Positions 16,807-28,000 of a stretch of DNA of 64,000 nucleotides are shown piece after piece. Every line of letters starts with the position of its first letter. Position 1 is the stretch's first letter. Under the pieces are notes generated by a model. The model saw only the letters and a list, made by a program, of their open reading frames with translations. It did not search any database and was not told the origin of the DNA. A program made the translations under genes and the position numbers. This stretch comes from Paludibacteraceae bacterium (GTDB taxonomy: Bacteria; Bacteroidota; Bacteroidia; Bacteroidales; Paludibacteraceae): positions 1 to 64,000 of the forward strand of contig JAGCWA010000053.1 of NCBI GenBank assembly GCA_017962085.1. Direction: 5' to 3'.

Positions 16807-19800
16807 TTACGCTTTCTTCACCTCGATATTCACCTTGAAGTCATCGAAGTCCAACTCGGTCGGGTTGGCCACCTTCTCCACCAAGGAGATCTTGTTGGCG
16901 AGCACCTGCGAGGAGATGTACTCCTTGAACTGCTCTACCGCCGCATTCACATTGTCTGACTGCTCGATGTCGATAACAATCTTATCGGTTATCTCGAAAC
17001 CGCTTGTCTTACGGATGTTCTGGATACGGTTGATGAACTCACGCGCGATACCCTCCCGTTGCAACTCAGGCGTGATGGTCACGTCGAGCGCGATGGTGAT
17101 CGTTCCGTTGTTGGCTACCAACCAGCCTGGGATATCCTCCGAAAGGATCTCCACGTCGGCCTTGTCCACAACGACGCAGCATCCGTCGAGACAGATCTCA
17201 TAGCTACCGTTCTTCTCGAACTGAGCGATCTGCTCCTGCGAAAGGCCTTGCAACTGTGCCGCAACCGTCTTCATGTTCTTACCGCACTTAGGACCGAGTT
17301 TCTTGAAGTCTGGCTTGATCTTCTTCACAAGGATGCCGGCTGAGTCACGCACGAAATTGATCTCCTTCACGTTGACCTCGTTCATGATCAAGTCCTTCAC
17401 CGCCTCGACATTCTCCTGCTCATGCTCCGCCAAGATAGGTACCATGATTTGCTTCAACGGTTGACGAACCTTGATGTTCTCTTTCTTACGGAGAGAGAGG
17501 GTCATGGATGAGATGTCTTGCGCCAACTGCATGCGCTCCTCCAAGGTCTTGTCGATCAAGGATTCGTCGTACTTAGGGAAGTTAGCCAAGTGGACAGACT
17601 CGCTCTTGTCGCAGCCTGTGGCATTGTTCAGATCCAAGAAGAGTTGGTCCGCATAGAACGGAGAGATAGGCGCCATCAGACGTGCCACTGTGTCCAAACA
17701 GGTGTAGAGCGTCTGGTAAGCGGCGAGCTTATCCTCTGTCAATGTGCCACCCCAGAAACGTTTACGGTTCAGACGAACGTACCAGTTACTCAGGTGATCG
17801 TTCACGAATATAGAGATTGCGCGACCTGCCTTGGTCGGCTCATAGTCATTGTAGCTCTCGTCCACCTCCTTGATGAGGGAGTTGAGCAGAGAGATGATCC
17901 AACGGTCAATCTCAGGGCGCTTGTTCATTGGCACCTGTGGCTGACTGTTGGTGAAGTTATCCACGTTCGCATAGAGGGCGAAGAAGGAATAGGTGTTGTA
18001 GAGCGTGCCGAAGAATTTACGACGTACCTCCTCGACACCATCTGTATCGAACTTCAGGTTGTCCCAAGGCGATGCATTGGTGATCATGTACCAACGGAGC
18101 GGATCGGAACCATATTGCTCGATAGCACCGAACGGATCGACTGCATTGCCGAGACGTTTGGACATCTTATTACCGTTCTTGTCGAGCACCAAACCATTGG
18201 AGATAACCGCCTTGAAGGCTACGCTATCCTTGATCATGGTGGAGATGGCGTGCAATGTGAAGAACCAACCACGGGTCTGGTCCACACCCTCCGCGATGAA
18301 GTCGGCAGGGTAGAACTCACCGTTATCGACCACCTCCTTGTTCTCGAACGGATAGTGTTGCTGAGCGAATGGCATGGCGCCCGAATCGAACCACACGTCG
18401 ATCAAGTCCGCCTCACGCTTCATCGGCTTGCCACTATCGGAAACCAGGATGACGCTGTCGATATATGGACGGTGGAGGTCAATGTTCTTCGGATCATAGT
18501 TCTCCTTCGAGTAATCGCCCACCTTGAAGTTCTTCCAAGGGTTCTCCTTCATGAAACCTGCCTTGATGGACTTGTCGATCTCCTCGAACAACTCCGCGAT
18601 GGAGCCGATGCACTTCTCCTCCGTACCCTCCTCGGTTCTCCAAATCGGGAGCGGTGTGCCCCAGTAGCGGGAGCGAGAGAGGTTCCAGTCGTTCAGGTTC
18701 TCCAACCATTTGCCGAAGCGGCCGGTACCCGTCGACTCAGGCTTCCATTGGATGGTCTTGTTCAACTCCATCATTCTCTCGCGAGCCTTGGTGGATTTGA
18801 TGAACCAGCTATCCAGCGGGTAGTAGAGGACCGGCTTGTCCGTACGCCAGCAGTGAGGGTAGTTGTGGACGTGCTTCTCGATCTTGAAGGCCTTGTCGGT
18901 CACCTTCATGTCCATGCAGATGGAGATATCGAGCGTCTCGTCCTTGTCCGTCAGGTTAGGATCGTATGCGTTCTTCACGAAGCGGCCTTCGAATTTCTTG
19001 TAGGCCTCCACGTTGATGCGTGATTTCACGAAATCAGCGTCCAAGTCTGAGAGCAGATAGAACTTACCCGTCAGATCCACGGAAGGACGCAAGTTGCCGA
19101 ACTTATCGACCAACTGCAACGGAGGGATGCCAGCGGCCTTCGCCACCTTCGCGTCGTCCGCACCAAAGGTAGGGGCGATATGGACGATACCCGTACCATC
19201 TTCCGTAGTGACGTAGTCGCCCGGGATGACACGGAAAGCTTGGTCAGCGTTCTCCGGCGTGATCCAGTCGAAGAGTTGTTCATATTTCATGCCTACAAGG
19301 TCAGTACCCTTGTATTCGGCGATGACTTTATAAGGGACGAGCTTGTCGCCCTCTTTGTAGTCCTCCAAGGCCAATTCGGCGGCCTTAGGGTTGAAATGAG
19401 CGTTCACCAAATCCTTCGCCAGCACATAGGTGGCAGGCTTGCCCGTGTAAGGGTTGTAGGATTGAACAGCCACGTAAGTGATGTTCGGGCCGACGCAAAG
19501 AGCCGTGTTGGACGAGAGGGTCCAAGGCGTAGTGGTCCATGCCAGGAAGTACGGAGTACCGAACTGCGCCATCTCAGGCTTCGGATCCACCATCTTGAAC
19601 TGCGCCACGACGGTCGTATCCTTCACGTCACGGTAGCAGCCCGGCTGGTTCAGCTCGTGGGAGCTAAGACCCGTACCCGCCGCAGGAGAATATGGTTGGA
19701 TGGTGTAACCCTTGTAGAGGTAACCCTTCTTGTAGAGCTCCTTCAAGAGGTACCACAACGTTTCGATATACTTGTTGTCGTAGGTGATATAAGGGTTCTC

Positions 19801-20238
19801 GAGGTCCACCCAATAACCCATCTTCTTGGTGAGGTCGGTCCACTCCTTGGTGAACTTCATCACGTTGGTACGGCAAGCCTTGTTATAGTCATCGACAGAG
19901 ATTTTCTTTCCGATGTCCTCTTTTGTGATGCCCAACTCCTTCTCGACGCCCAGCTCGACAGGCAATCCGTGGGTATCCCAACCCGCCTTACGCTTCACGT
20001 GGAAGCCCTTCATGGTCTTGTAGCGGCAGAAGATATCCTTAATAGAGCGCGCCATCACGTGGTGGATGCCCGGCATTCCGTTAGCGGACGGAGGCCCCTC
20101 GAAGAAGACGAAGGAAGGAGCACCCTCCCTGATTTTCACACTCTTATGAAACAAATCTTTTTCCTCCCATTGTTTCAGAACCTCCTTGTTGATATCCGAG
20201 AGGTTGAAACTGGAATGTTCAGCGAATTTCTTAGCCAT
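16807..20238 (-). CDS. ileS: isoleucyl-tRNA synthetase
   Basis: A 1,143-residue class I synthetase that charges tRNA-Ile in the cytoplasm. Residues 50-60 hold the HIGH-type motif (PPSANGMPGIHH), and KMSKRLGN near 690 is the KMSKS loop. The length and GIHH variant fit the eukaryote-like IleS type, the form linked to mupirocin tolerance in other bacteria (established for the type, untested here). A CP1 editing domain lies between. The gene starts 30 bp after queA and is probably in the same transcript. Confidence 0.97.
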   Translation of the reverse strand: MAKKFAEHSSFNLSDINKEVLKQWEEKDLFHKSVKIREGAPSFVFFEGPPSANGMPGIHHVMARSIKDIFCRYKTMKGFHVKRKAGWDTHGLPVELGVEKELGITKEDIGKKISVDDYNKACRTNVMKFTKEWTDLTKKMGYWVDLENPYITYDNKYIETLWYLLKELYKKGYLYKGYTIQPYSPAAGTGLSSHELNQPGCYRDVKDTTVVAQFKMVDPKPEMAQFGTPYFLAWTTTPWTLSSNTALCVGPNITYVAVQSYNPYTGKPATYVLAKDLVNAHFNPKAAELALEDYKEGDKLVPYKVIAEYKGTDLVGMKYEQLFDWITPENADQAFRVIPGDYVTTEDGTGIVHIAPTFGADDAKVAKAAGIPPLQLVDKFGNLRPSVDLTGKFYLLSDLDADFVKSRINVEAYKKFEGRFVKNAYDPNLTDKDETLDISICMDMKVTDKAFKIEKHVHNYPHCWRTDKPVLYYPLDSWFIKSTKARERMMELNKTIQWKPESTGTGRFGKWLENLNDWNLSRSRYWGTPLPIWRTEEGTEEKCIGSIAELFEEIDKSIKAGFMKENPWKNFKVGDYSKENYDPKNIDLHRPYIDSVILVSDSGKPMKREADLIDVWFDSGAMPFAQQHYPFENKEVVDNGEFYPADFIAEGVDQTRGWFFTLHAISTMIKDSVAFKAVISNGLVLDKNGNKMSKRLGNAVDPFGAIEQYGSDPLRWYMITNASPWDNLKFDTDGVEEVRRKFFGTLYNTYSFFALYANVDNFTNSQPQVPMNKRPEIDRWIISLLNSLIKEVDESYNDYEPTKAGRAISIFVNDHLSNWYVRLNRKRFWGGTLTEDKLAAYQTLYTCLDTVARLMAPISPFYADQLFLDLNNATGCDKSESVHLANFPKYDESLIDKTLEERMQLAQDISSMTLSLRKKENIKVRQPLKQIMVPILAEHEQENVEAVKDLIMNEVNVKEINFVRDSAGILVKKIKPDFKKLGPKCGKNMKTVAAQLQGLSQEQIAQFEKNGSYEICLDGCCVVVDKADVEILSEDIPGWLVANNGTITIALDVTITPELQREGIAREFINRIQNIRKTSGFEITDKIVIDIEQSDNVNAAVEQFKEYISSQVLANKISLVEKVANPTELDFDDFKVNIEVKKA

Positions 20239-20268
20239 CTTATTATGATACTATATCTTTTGTTCAAA

Positions 20269-21318
20269 TTAGAGGATTAACATAGCGTCTCCGTAAGGGC
20301 CGAACTTATAGCCCTCCTTCAATGCCACGTCGTAAGCGTTCATCACATAGTCATACTCGCCGAAGGCGCACACCATCATGAGGAAGGTGGAGTATGGCAT
20401 GTGGAAATTGGTCACCAGGCGATCCGCCACGGTGAAATTGTATGGAGGGAAGATGAACTTATTCGTCCAGCCCTCTGACGGCTTAATCAAGCCATCCGTA
20501 CCCACGCTGCTCTCAACGGCGCGCAGCACAGTCGTACCGACGGCGCAGATATGTTGTCTCGCCTCGTGCGCACGGTTCACGATCTTCGTGCACTCCTCGG
20601 TGATGTACATCTCCTCGGAATCCATCTTATGCTTCGTGAGGTCCTCCACGTCGATCTCGCGGAAGTTGCCCAAGCCAGCGTGCAGGGTCAGGAAAGCGAA
20701 GTCGCAACCCTTGATCTCCAAGCGCTTCATCAGCTCGCGGCTGAAGTGCATACCAGCGGTCGGAGCGACCACGGCGCCCTCGTTCTTGGCGAAGATCGTT
20801 TGGTAACGCTCAGCGTCCTCCGGCTCGACCGGACGGTTGATGAACTTCGGCAACGGTGTCTCGCCCAGTTTGTAGAGGGTCTCGCGGAACTCCTCATAGG
20901 AACCCTCGTAGAGGAAACGGAGCGTACGTCCGCGGGAGGTGGTGTTGTCGATCACCTCGGCCACCAGCGACTCGTCCTCACCGAAATAGAGTTTATTTCC
21001 GATACGTATCTTGCGGGCAGGATCCACAAGGACATCCCAGAACTTCAGTTCATGGTTCAATTCACGGAGCAGGAAGACCTCGATCTTCGCACCGTTCTTC
21101 TCCTTGATACCATAGAGACGAGCAGGGAACACCTTCGTGTCGTTGAAGATGAACACATCCTTGTCGTCGAAATACTGGAGGATTTCCTTAAAGATTTTGT
21201 GTTCTATCTCACCCGTTTTACGGTTGAGTACCAGCAATCTAGCCTCATCCCTGTTATGGGCAGGGTAAAGAGCGATCTGCTCTTCCGGCAAGTTGAATTT
21301 GAATTTTGATAATTTCAT
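20269..21318 (-). CDS. queA: S-adenosylmethionine:tRNA ribosyltransferase-isomerase, divergent copy
   Basis: A QueA-family enzyme of 349 residues, the normal length. QueA moves the ribosyl part of SAM onto 7-aminomethyl-7-deazaguanine in tRNA to make epoxyqueuosine. Recognisable blocks are [32 protein letters not shown] and [18 protein letters not shown]. However, the usual THVGAGTF block reads [10 protein letters not shown] second family member, at 55827, keeps the canonical block. It overlaps truB by 4 bp (ATGA type), so translation is coupled within the ftsX-uppP-truB-queA-ileS run. Confidence 0.9.
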   Translation of the reverse strand: MKLSKFKFNLPEEQIALYPAHNRDEARLLVLNRKTGEIEHKIFKEILQYFDDKDVFIFNDTKVFPARLYGIKEKNGAKIEVFLLRELNHELKFWDVLVDPARKIRIGNKLYFGEDESLVAEVIDNTTSRGRTLRFLYEGSYEEFRETLYKLGETPLPKFINRPVEPEDAERYQTIFAKNEGAVVAPTAGMHFSRELMKRLEIKGCDFAFLTLHAGLGNFREIDVEDLTKHKMDSEEMYITEECTKIVNRAHEARQHICAVGTTVLRAVESSVGTDGLIKPSEGWTNKFIFPPYNFTVADRLVTNFHMPYSTFLMMVCAFGEYDYVMNAYDVALKEGYKFGPYGDAMLIL

Positions 21319-22022
21319 GCAATATCGGAATTTATCTGTTCTTGTTCATTTACAATGTTTTGGAATTGTTCGAGGGAGATGCAATTCTCCACCTTGAACT
21401 CCCCCACCCTCGTACGACGCAGCGAAGTGAGGTGCGCACCGCTCTTCAGTGCGACGCCAATGTCGCGCGCCAGGGCACGGATATAGGTGCCTTTGCTGCA
21501 AACCACGCGTATCGTGATGTACGGCAACTGGCAATCCAGCAGTTCTATCTCATCGATGACGAGCAGCTTAGGCTTCAGCTCCACCTCGTTGCCCTTGCGG
21601 GCGTAGTCGTAGGCGCGCTTCCCGTTCACCTTCACGGCCGAATAGACGGGCGGGATCTGCTGGATCTCCCCGAGGAAACTCTTCAGCGTCTCCTCCACCA
21701 TCTCACGGGTGACATGTTCCGTAGGATATTCCGCATCAATCTCCTGCTCCAAGTCGAAGGAAGGCGTGGTGGCGCCCAGCCTCAACGTGGCGACATACTC
21801 CTTCGTCTGGTATTGCAGCTCCTCAATTCGTTTAGTCGCCTTACCCGTACAAACCACCAGCACACCAGTCGCCAGAGGATCCAACGTGCCGGCATGTCCG
21901 ATTTTGAACTTCTTCACACCCAGCTTGCGCTTGATCATGTAGCGCACCTTATTGACCAGGTCGAAGGAGGTCCACTCCAAAGGTTTGTCGAAGTATAATA
22001 TTTCGCCGTCCAAGAAATTCAT
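21315..22022 (-). CDS. truB: tRNA pseudouridine-55 synthase
   Basis: A 235-residue TruB-family enzyme that converts U55 to pseudouridine in the T loop of tRNA. The catalytic Asp48 lies in [12 protein letters not shown], and the following [10 protein letters not shown] and LRLGATT blocks are typical. It is slightly shorter than TruB proteins with a C-terminal PUA domain. It lies 13 bp after uppP and overlaps the queA start by 4 bp, forming a Bacteroidales-typical operon segment. Confidence 0.96.
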   Translation of the reverse strand: MNFLDGEILYFDKPLEWTSFDLVNKVRYMIKRKLGVKKFKIGHAGTLDPLATGVLVVCTGKATKRIEELQYQTKEYVATLRLGATTPSFDLEQEIDAEYPTEHVTREMVEETLKSFLGEIQQIPPVYSAVKVNGKRAYDYARKGNEVELKPKLLVIDEIELLDCQLPYITIRVVCSKGTYIRALARDIGVALKSGAHLTSLRRTRVGEFKVENCISLEQFQNIVNEQEQINSDIA

Positions 22023-22035
22023 TCCCTCACGAGCA

Positions 22036-22836
22036 TTACGAGCACATCACACAGATTGCTCCGATGATGAAGCAATAGACAGCGAAATAAATGAGTTTAC
22101 CCTTCTTCACAATATTGATCATCCACTTGCAGGCGAGGCAACCGAAGATGAACGCAGTGACAAAACCCACTCCCAACGCAAGGGGAGAGATGCCGCAAGC
22201 CACCGCCTCATATCCGTTCTTCGCCACCTTGAGACAATCCAGCAAAGCCTCCCCCACGATCGGTGGAATCACCATCAGGAAGGAGAACTGCGCCAAATTT
22301 TCTTTCTTATTGCCCAACAAAAGACCCGTAGCGATCGTAGAACCGGAACGGGACAAGCCCGGCATCACCGCGCAAGCCTGCGCCAAACCGATGATGAAGG
22401 CGTCCAATTTAGAGATATTCTCCTTCTGACGAGGCTTGGCGAAATACGCGAAAGCCAGCAACGAAGCTGTCAGGAAGAGCATCAGTCCGACAAGGAACAG
22501 ACCGGAGCCGAAGAACTCCTCCACCGTGTCCTTGAAGAACAAACCCACGATGCCTATAGGGATCATAGAGATAAGGATGTTGACAAAGTATTTCATCTCG
22601 TCGTTCCATTTGAACTTCAAGACGCCTTTAAAGAGCCATACCACTTCTTTCCACAAAATGACCAGGGTGCTCAACACAGTGGCGACGTGCACCACAATGG
22701 TAAACATCAGGTTGGACTCGCCGTCCTCCAATCCGAAAAGGTAGGAACCGATGGTCAAGTGACCACTACTGCTGACCGGAAGATACTCGGTCAAGCCTTG
22801 GATCAAACCCAAGATAAAAGCCTGAAACGCATCCAT
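22036..22836 (-). CDS. uppP: undecaprenyl-diphosphate phosphatase
   Basis: A 266-residue polytopic inner-membrane phosphatase that recycles the undecaprenyl pyrophosphate carrier of peptidoglycan and surface glycan synthesis; the family is tied to bacitracin resistance. [13 protein letters not shown] near residue 15 and [13 protein letters not shown] near 160 are the two conserved signature loops. It starts 6 bp after the DUF3098 gene and stops 13 bp before truB. Confidence 0.96.
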   Translation of the reverse strand: MDAFQAFILGLIQGLTEYLPVSSSGHLTIGSYLFGLEDGESNLMFTIVVHVATVLSTLVILWKEVVWLFKGVLKFKWNDEMKYFVNILISMIPIGIVGLFFKDTVEEFFGSGLFLVGLMLFLTASLLAFAYFAKPRQKENISKLDAFIIGLAQACAVMPGLSRSGSTIATGLLLGNKKENLAQFSFLMVIPPIVGEALLDCLKVAKNGYEAVACGISPLALGVGFVTAFIFGCLACKWMINIVKKGKLIYFAVYCFIIGAICVMCS

Positions 22837-22842
22837 CTCTTA

Positions 22843-23232
22843 CTATCTCCTCCTTTGTTTTTTTGAACCTTCAAGTGCGAACTTCTTCTCGTTTTCAGGA
22901 AGTTCAACTTTCCTATCCGCAACATTATCCAAATCAATGCGTCTGCTGTCATCATAGGTGGAGAGACCCTTCTCCATCTCAGTCTCATCATTATTCTTAT
23001 CCTTCCCACCACGAAGCCACACAATGGCGACAATCTCGAAGAAGAAACCGATGACAAGGATAATCGGTGCCACCGTAATCCTCATCGGACTGAATATCTC
23101 CGGGTTATAGGAGACTCCGTCCGTACTTCCTCCACCAATCATACAGATACAACCGATCAGAATGACGACAAAACCAACCCCTAAGAGAAGCAAGTTCTCT
23201 TTAGGCAACGCATAATTTTCTCTTAAAGCCAT
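22843..23232 (-). CDS. DUF3098 membrane protein
   Basis: A 129-residue protein with two transmembrane segments (about 15-35 and 56-76) separated by a short GGGSTDGVSYNPEIFS loop and followed by a charged cytoplasmic tail. This is the Bacteroidota DUF3098 layout, and its usual position between ftsX and uppP is kept here. A role in cell-envelope or division processes is suggested only by its neighbours. Confidence 0.8.
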   Translation of the reverse strand: MALRENYALPKENLLLLGVGFVVILIGCICMIGGGSTDGVSYNPEIFSPMRITVAPIILVIGFFFEIVAIVWLRGGKDKNNDETEMEKGLSTYDDSRRIDLDNVADRKVELPENEKKFALEGSKKQRRR

Positions 23233-23264
23233 TTTTTTATTTGTTATTATTTATTTCCCAAAAA

Positions 23265-24146
23265 TCAGATGTAATACAAATCGTCCACCTGCTGCTTCAG
23301 ATACTTGCTCACCGCACGATGGGTAGCCACGCACGTGATGATGACACTGAATACGAAAATGCTTCCCAACACGACGATGTAGAGCATCGGGTCACTCGTC
23401 ATACCCTCCATGCTCGGCGGGAAGTCATCCTTCAGCAGATACCCCAGCCCCAGCAGGTAAATCGTGGCCAGCACGAACGCCACCACCGCGATGATGAGGC
23501 TCTCCAAAATATACGGACGACGCACGAAACGCTTCGTGGCACCCACCAAAGTCATCGTATGTATCAAGAAACGATCCGAGTGGATCAACAATTGTATCGT
23601 ATTGCTAATCAGCACATAGGAAATCAGCAGTAACACCGCCGCCGTACAAATCAACACGGAAACCAGCTTTTGGATGTTATTGCCGATACGGTCTATCATG
23701 CTCTCCTGATAATCCACACGGTCCACGCACTCGAAGAGCTGGATGGTCTTCACGATCGGGAGGATGCTGTCATTGTTCGCATAGGCCGCATTCATGCTCA
23801 CCTCGATCATATCGTTGATGCGGTCGATCTCCATATCCTTGTACTCCTCGGGATCCTCACCGATGTCCTGACAAAGCTCCTCAATGGCAGTCGCCTTATC
23901 GATGAACTTCTCCTTCTTGGTATAGGGTTGCGCCGCCAGATACTTCTCCAAGTTCACACGGGCCTCCTCCGTCGTGTTCTTCTGCAAGAAAACGGTCAAC
24001 GAGACACTCTCTAAAACGTAGGTAGACAACGTCTTAGACATGAAACCGACAAATATGATACATCCTAGGAGAAAGAGTACGATCGAAATACTAATCGCCG
24101 AAGTTAACTTCGAATTGAAAAATCTATGTTTCGCTTTCTTTTTCAT
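23265..24146 (-). CDS. ftsX: cell division protein FtsX
   Basis: A 293-residue permease-like component of the FtsEX complex, which couples division to peptidoglycan hydrolase activation. One transmembrane segment (about 20-40) is followed by a periplasmic domain (about 45-165) and three further transmembrane segments, the FtsX topology. No ftsE is nearby, which is usual in Bacteroidota. It heads the run leading to uppP, truB, queA and ileS; the space before it (24147-24302) shows only AT-rich sequence. Confidence 0.92.
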   Translation of the reverse strand: MKKKAKHRFFNSKLTSAISISIVLFLLGCIIFVGFMSKTLSTYVLESVSLTVFLQKNTTEEARVNLEKYLAAQPYTKKEKFIDKATAIEELCQDIGEDPEEYKDMEIDRINDMIEVSMNAAYANNDSILPIVKTIQLFECVDRVDYQESMIDRIGNNIQKLVSVLICTAAVLLLISYVLISNTIQLLIHSDRFLIHTMTLVGATKRFVRRPYILESLIIAVVAFVLATIYLLGLGYLLKDDFPPSMEGMTSDPMLYIVVLGSIFVFSVIITCVATHRAVSKYLKQQVDDLYYI

Positions 24147-24302
24147 CAGATACTATACACCCAAATTTTCCGCAAAAAAAGCAACAAATAACCTCTCTTG
24201 GAAATAATTAATGTTAAAAAAGTTTAATTGCGGACTTTTTCAGGCGCAAGGATTCCCTCGAGACACTAAGGAACGCATCAGGCAAAGGAGGGCAGAGCGG
24301 CC

Positions 24303-24767
24303 TTACTTCAGGTCCTCCACCGAAACATGCGGAGGGAGGAAGGTGGTGATATCCTTTCCGTAGCGGATCAGGTCACGCACAACGGTAGAGCTGATGAAAG
24401 AGTGTTGAGGTTCCGTGAAGAGGAGCACCGTGTCAATACCCGACAGACGGCGGTTGGCGTCAGCGATGGTCTTCTCATACTCGAAGTCCTGGATGGAGCG
24501 GATGCCCCTGAGGATGATGTCGGCATTGACCTCCCGGGCGAAGTCCACCGTCAAGGAGTCATAGCTCTTCACGGAGACATGCGGCTCGTCACAAAACGCT
24601 TTGGAGATAATCTTATATCGTTGTTCAACGGAGAAGAGTGTCTTCTTCGCATCGTTCACACCAATTGCTATCACCACTTCGTCCACGAAATTCAGCGCAC
24701 GCTTCACGACAGAATAGTGTCCTATCGTAAAAGGATCGAAACTACCAGGAAATACAGCTATTCTCAT
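24303..24767 (-). CDS. coaD: phosphopantetheine adenylyltransferase
   Basis: A 154-residue enzyme of the fourth step of coenzyme A synthesis: 4'-phosphopantetheine plus ATP gives dephospho-Co[13 protein letters not shown] holds the nucleotidyltransferase (T/H)xGH motif, and [10 protein letters not shown] near the C-terminus is the matching ATP-binding loop. The ATG at 24767 is preferred over one 24 bp upstream, which would put coding sequence in front of the conserved start. Confidence 0.97.
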   Translation of the reverse strand: MRIAVFPGSFDPFTIGHYSVVKRALNFVDEVVIAIGVNDAKKTLFSVEQRYKIISKAFCDEPHVSVKSYDSLTVDFAREVNADIILRGIRSIQDFEYEKTIADANRRLSGIDTVLLFTEPQHSFISSTVVRDLIRYGKDITTFLPPHVSVEDLK

Positions 24768-24780
24768 CTTCTTTTTTTTG

Positions 24781-24788
24781 CAAAGGTA
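24781..24788 (-). promoter_or_regulatory. -7 box of coaD
   Basis: The minus strand reads TACCTTTG, ending 13 bp before the coaD ATG, so the transcript leader must be very short. It supports the ATG at 24767. Confidence 0.6.
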
Positions 24789-24979
24789 CAAATAATATGT
24801 TAAAAAACATACAATCAGGAAGAAACATCACACGGGACATCCCTTCTTTGTTCACATCCCGCTGATAGGCTTGCATCGCTTAGAATTTCTCACAGAAAAA
24901 AATGCCAACGGAGGGATGCAAGCTACCTTACACTAGCTCGACAAACCATACAACAATAAACGCGCCAATCTTCAGACAT

Positions 24980-25018
24980 AAAAAAGAAGAGGCATCAGAC
25001 TTACCTGACGCCTCTTCT
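24980..25018 (-). terminator. strong terminator after the RCC1 gene
   Basis: On the minus strand a 14-bp stem, AGAAGAGGCGTCAG with CTGATGCCTCTTCT (one wobble), closes over GTAAGT and is followed by a T run. It lies about 20 bp after the stop of the giant gene. The remaining gap back to coaD (24792-24975) shows no gene. Confidence 0.9.
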
Positions 25019-25036
25019 CTACCATGCATATCACAA

Positions 25037-28000
25037 TTAATCGTCGAATTTCACTGCCTTCGTATTGCCCACGATGTAAACACCCTTTGGCAATCCCTTA
25101 AGAGCATCAGCCCTCGTCACCGACTTCTTAATCAAGAGGCCTGTTGGGGTATAAACATCAACAATTGCTGACGGGTCATATGCCTCGACATCATCAACGC
25201 CGACAATTTCTAATTTCTTAACCACAGATTTCAGCTCAACCTTTTCACAATCCGCACAACTCATCTGGGTGAAATCCAAATTGAAATAACAGTTGCTATC
25301 AAATCCATTTAACATCGACGAGTACACGTGTGCCGAAGATCCTATCCATCGAACGCCCAGACCATTTTCGTCCAATACAGGTGATTCAAAGATCGCACTG
25401 TTCGCTTTCAGCATCCTACAATCATACGTGAACATAGAAACATAGCCATTGAGTTCCATTCCCAACAGATAATTCTTCCCTGCAGCAAGAGCCGCGCCAC
25501 ATTTCACCGTGAGAACAGTTCCTTTATCATCCACATCAACAAACGTCTGTTCTTTCCCCTTCCACACCAAACTATCAGCATCATAAGTGCCATAATCCGC
25601 ATTATACGACAAGCTATACAACATAGGCGTCACCGTAACATTTTCAGAAGACGAATACGCAGACACTTTCACATCAAAGCTATTCAATAAAACTGAGTTG
25701 TCAGTAGAGAGCAAAAGACCATTTTTCACGAAAGACGTTTTACCCTTCAGATCCACATTCTTCACAAGGGAAGTCCGCAATTCTTTGTCCGCCCAAACGG
25801 AAGCGACCTGATTATCAAGAGAGGCGTACTTGCCCGATACGTGGGCTAAGCCATCACCGCCCTCGTGTTTAATCGTATCAATAGGCTGAGCACCGTTCTT
25901 GTCGGCATACAAATAGATATCCGCCGCATCCGAATTGAAGCGGAAGGATAGGCTTTCCTCCGCCAAATTAGCAGGGTTCTCCACGTAAGAAGTATCACCC
26001 AAATCCACTATGCCTAGATTCTTGATGCGGACGTGCACATAATCGCTGGATTGTCCACAACGGCTTCTCAGTTCTACCGTATAGAAGCCCTCTCCCTGAA
26101 CAGGGAATTCCCTATTCGAGGAATTCGACAGATCTCCATTATAACTCCACTGCAAACCGCACTCGTCGTTATCTGTTGCCGTGACGATAGCGGTCAACAC
26201 GCTTCCCGTAGGACATAGCTCCACCGTATCCTTCATTCCCAATGTGACGGACGGACAAGGGTCTGACATATCACATGGCAAAGTGAAAGGATGCAGGTAG
26301 TGGATTTCCTTCTCATCCGAACCAACACCACACTGTCCCATATCGTTTAATCCGAAAGCGAAATACTCACTCTTCTTGTTAACGACAAAAGCGAAGTTGT
26401 CTCCAGCGATGATGTCCACCGCATCATCAACCACTTTACCATCCTTATATATCAAGAACTCAGGAGCCGGAGTGGACCTTTCTTCCGAACCATTGCCAAT
26501 CGCACCACCACCGTCTACGTTATTGCCCCAATACAAGAGATGACCGTCGAACGTCATGGCCATACCATAGCCTCTACCTGCAACAACCTTCTTGACAGAG
26601 GTCATAAAATCATTTCCGCTAATGGACTTGTAATCGCCCGCCAAGACACGTCTTGCACGCTTATGAATAACGTGGCCACCAGTGCCGGTAGCATTACCCC
26701 AGCCACCATTACCCCAGCCATACAGATTTCCCTCCTTGGTCAAGGCAAATGCGCACACATCACCTGAAGCCATATCGATAACATTATCAAGAGGCCTTTG
26801 CGTTTCCTCCAAGAGAAGTGGTTTTAGCACAAAATCAGCGAGTCTACCATCAGCTCCGGCATCATTTCCATTCCATTCCCCAACCGAATAAAGACGTCCA
26901 TCAGGCCGCAACACTCTAAATGAATTATCACCCGCAGACACCTTTACGACATCATCCACTACACCATTTTCGTCCATGAGGAATCTGCCCTCACCACGTG
27001 CGAGATGGTCATACGACACCAAGGCACGTCCATCGTTGAACAACACGATGACACCCGTGGTACTACCCTTCACACTCTTGACATTACCAATGTATTGTCC
27101 ACCAGGGATTCCATCCTCGTTATAACCCACCATCTCAGGGAGGCACCTTACAGGTGTAAGCTTATCATAATATCGGACATTTCCCCAAAGAGCTTGTCCC
27201 CAAGTATAGAGAACGCCCCTATCAGAAACTCCCCAGGAAGTAAAACCGGAGCCTGCGTCAATTTGGGTTAGTTTGACTCCGTTGGTATTGACCAACTGAG
27301 GCGTCGCATAGAAACTCTTCTGCACAAATCCCGCCACAGTCGTATCGAGTCCCAAGAAGTTCTCCACACCATAAGCCGAGCTATCCGTTCCCCAAGTATA
27401 GACCTTGTGATCGTCGCAGAGAAGGATTCCATTAGCACTACCGGCACTGATATTCGGAGCCATAGCGGCAATAGCAAAGGTGTCACCCAAAGACTTGACC
27501 AACGAATTCAGCTGAACCCTTTCGCAATCCATACAACTTCTCTGGGCGAAGACCAAATTGAAGTAGCAGTTTTCATCAGAATCATACGACGTTGAATCAT
27601 ACGAACCCATCGTTTCTCCTATCCATCGAATGCCCAATCCTTTTTCATCCAAAATAGGGGATCCGAAGACCGGATTGTGTGTGCCTGTCGCCCCGGCACA
27701 AGTGAATTCGTACAGATTGAGCATTCCTGTAGTATTCATGCCTAACACATACACTCCATTTCCGTCAATATTCGCACCGCACTCCACAGAGATGACGGTA
27801 GAATCTGCGTCAACAAGGAATGACTGTTTTTTGCCTTCCCACACCTTTTCACCGACAACATAGCAACCCAAGGATCCGCTCATCACCGCCTTATACAGCG
27901 CAGGAGTAACCGTAAATTCAGAAGTGACAGGATCGAAGTTCTTTATCTTCAAATCAAAGCTCTTCAGCACAGAAGGAATTTCCGTAGTAAGCATCATGCC

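Noticed and set aside
17518..19023. 501-codon plus-strand frame inside ileS
   Set aside because: Antisense shadow of a clear isoleucyl-tRNA synthetase.
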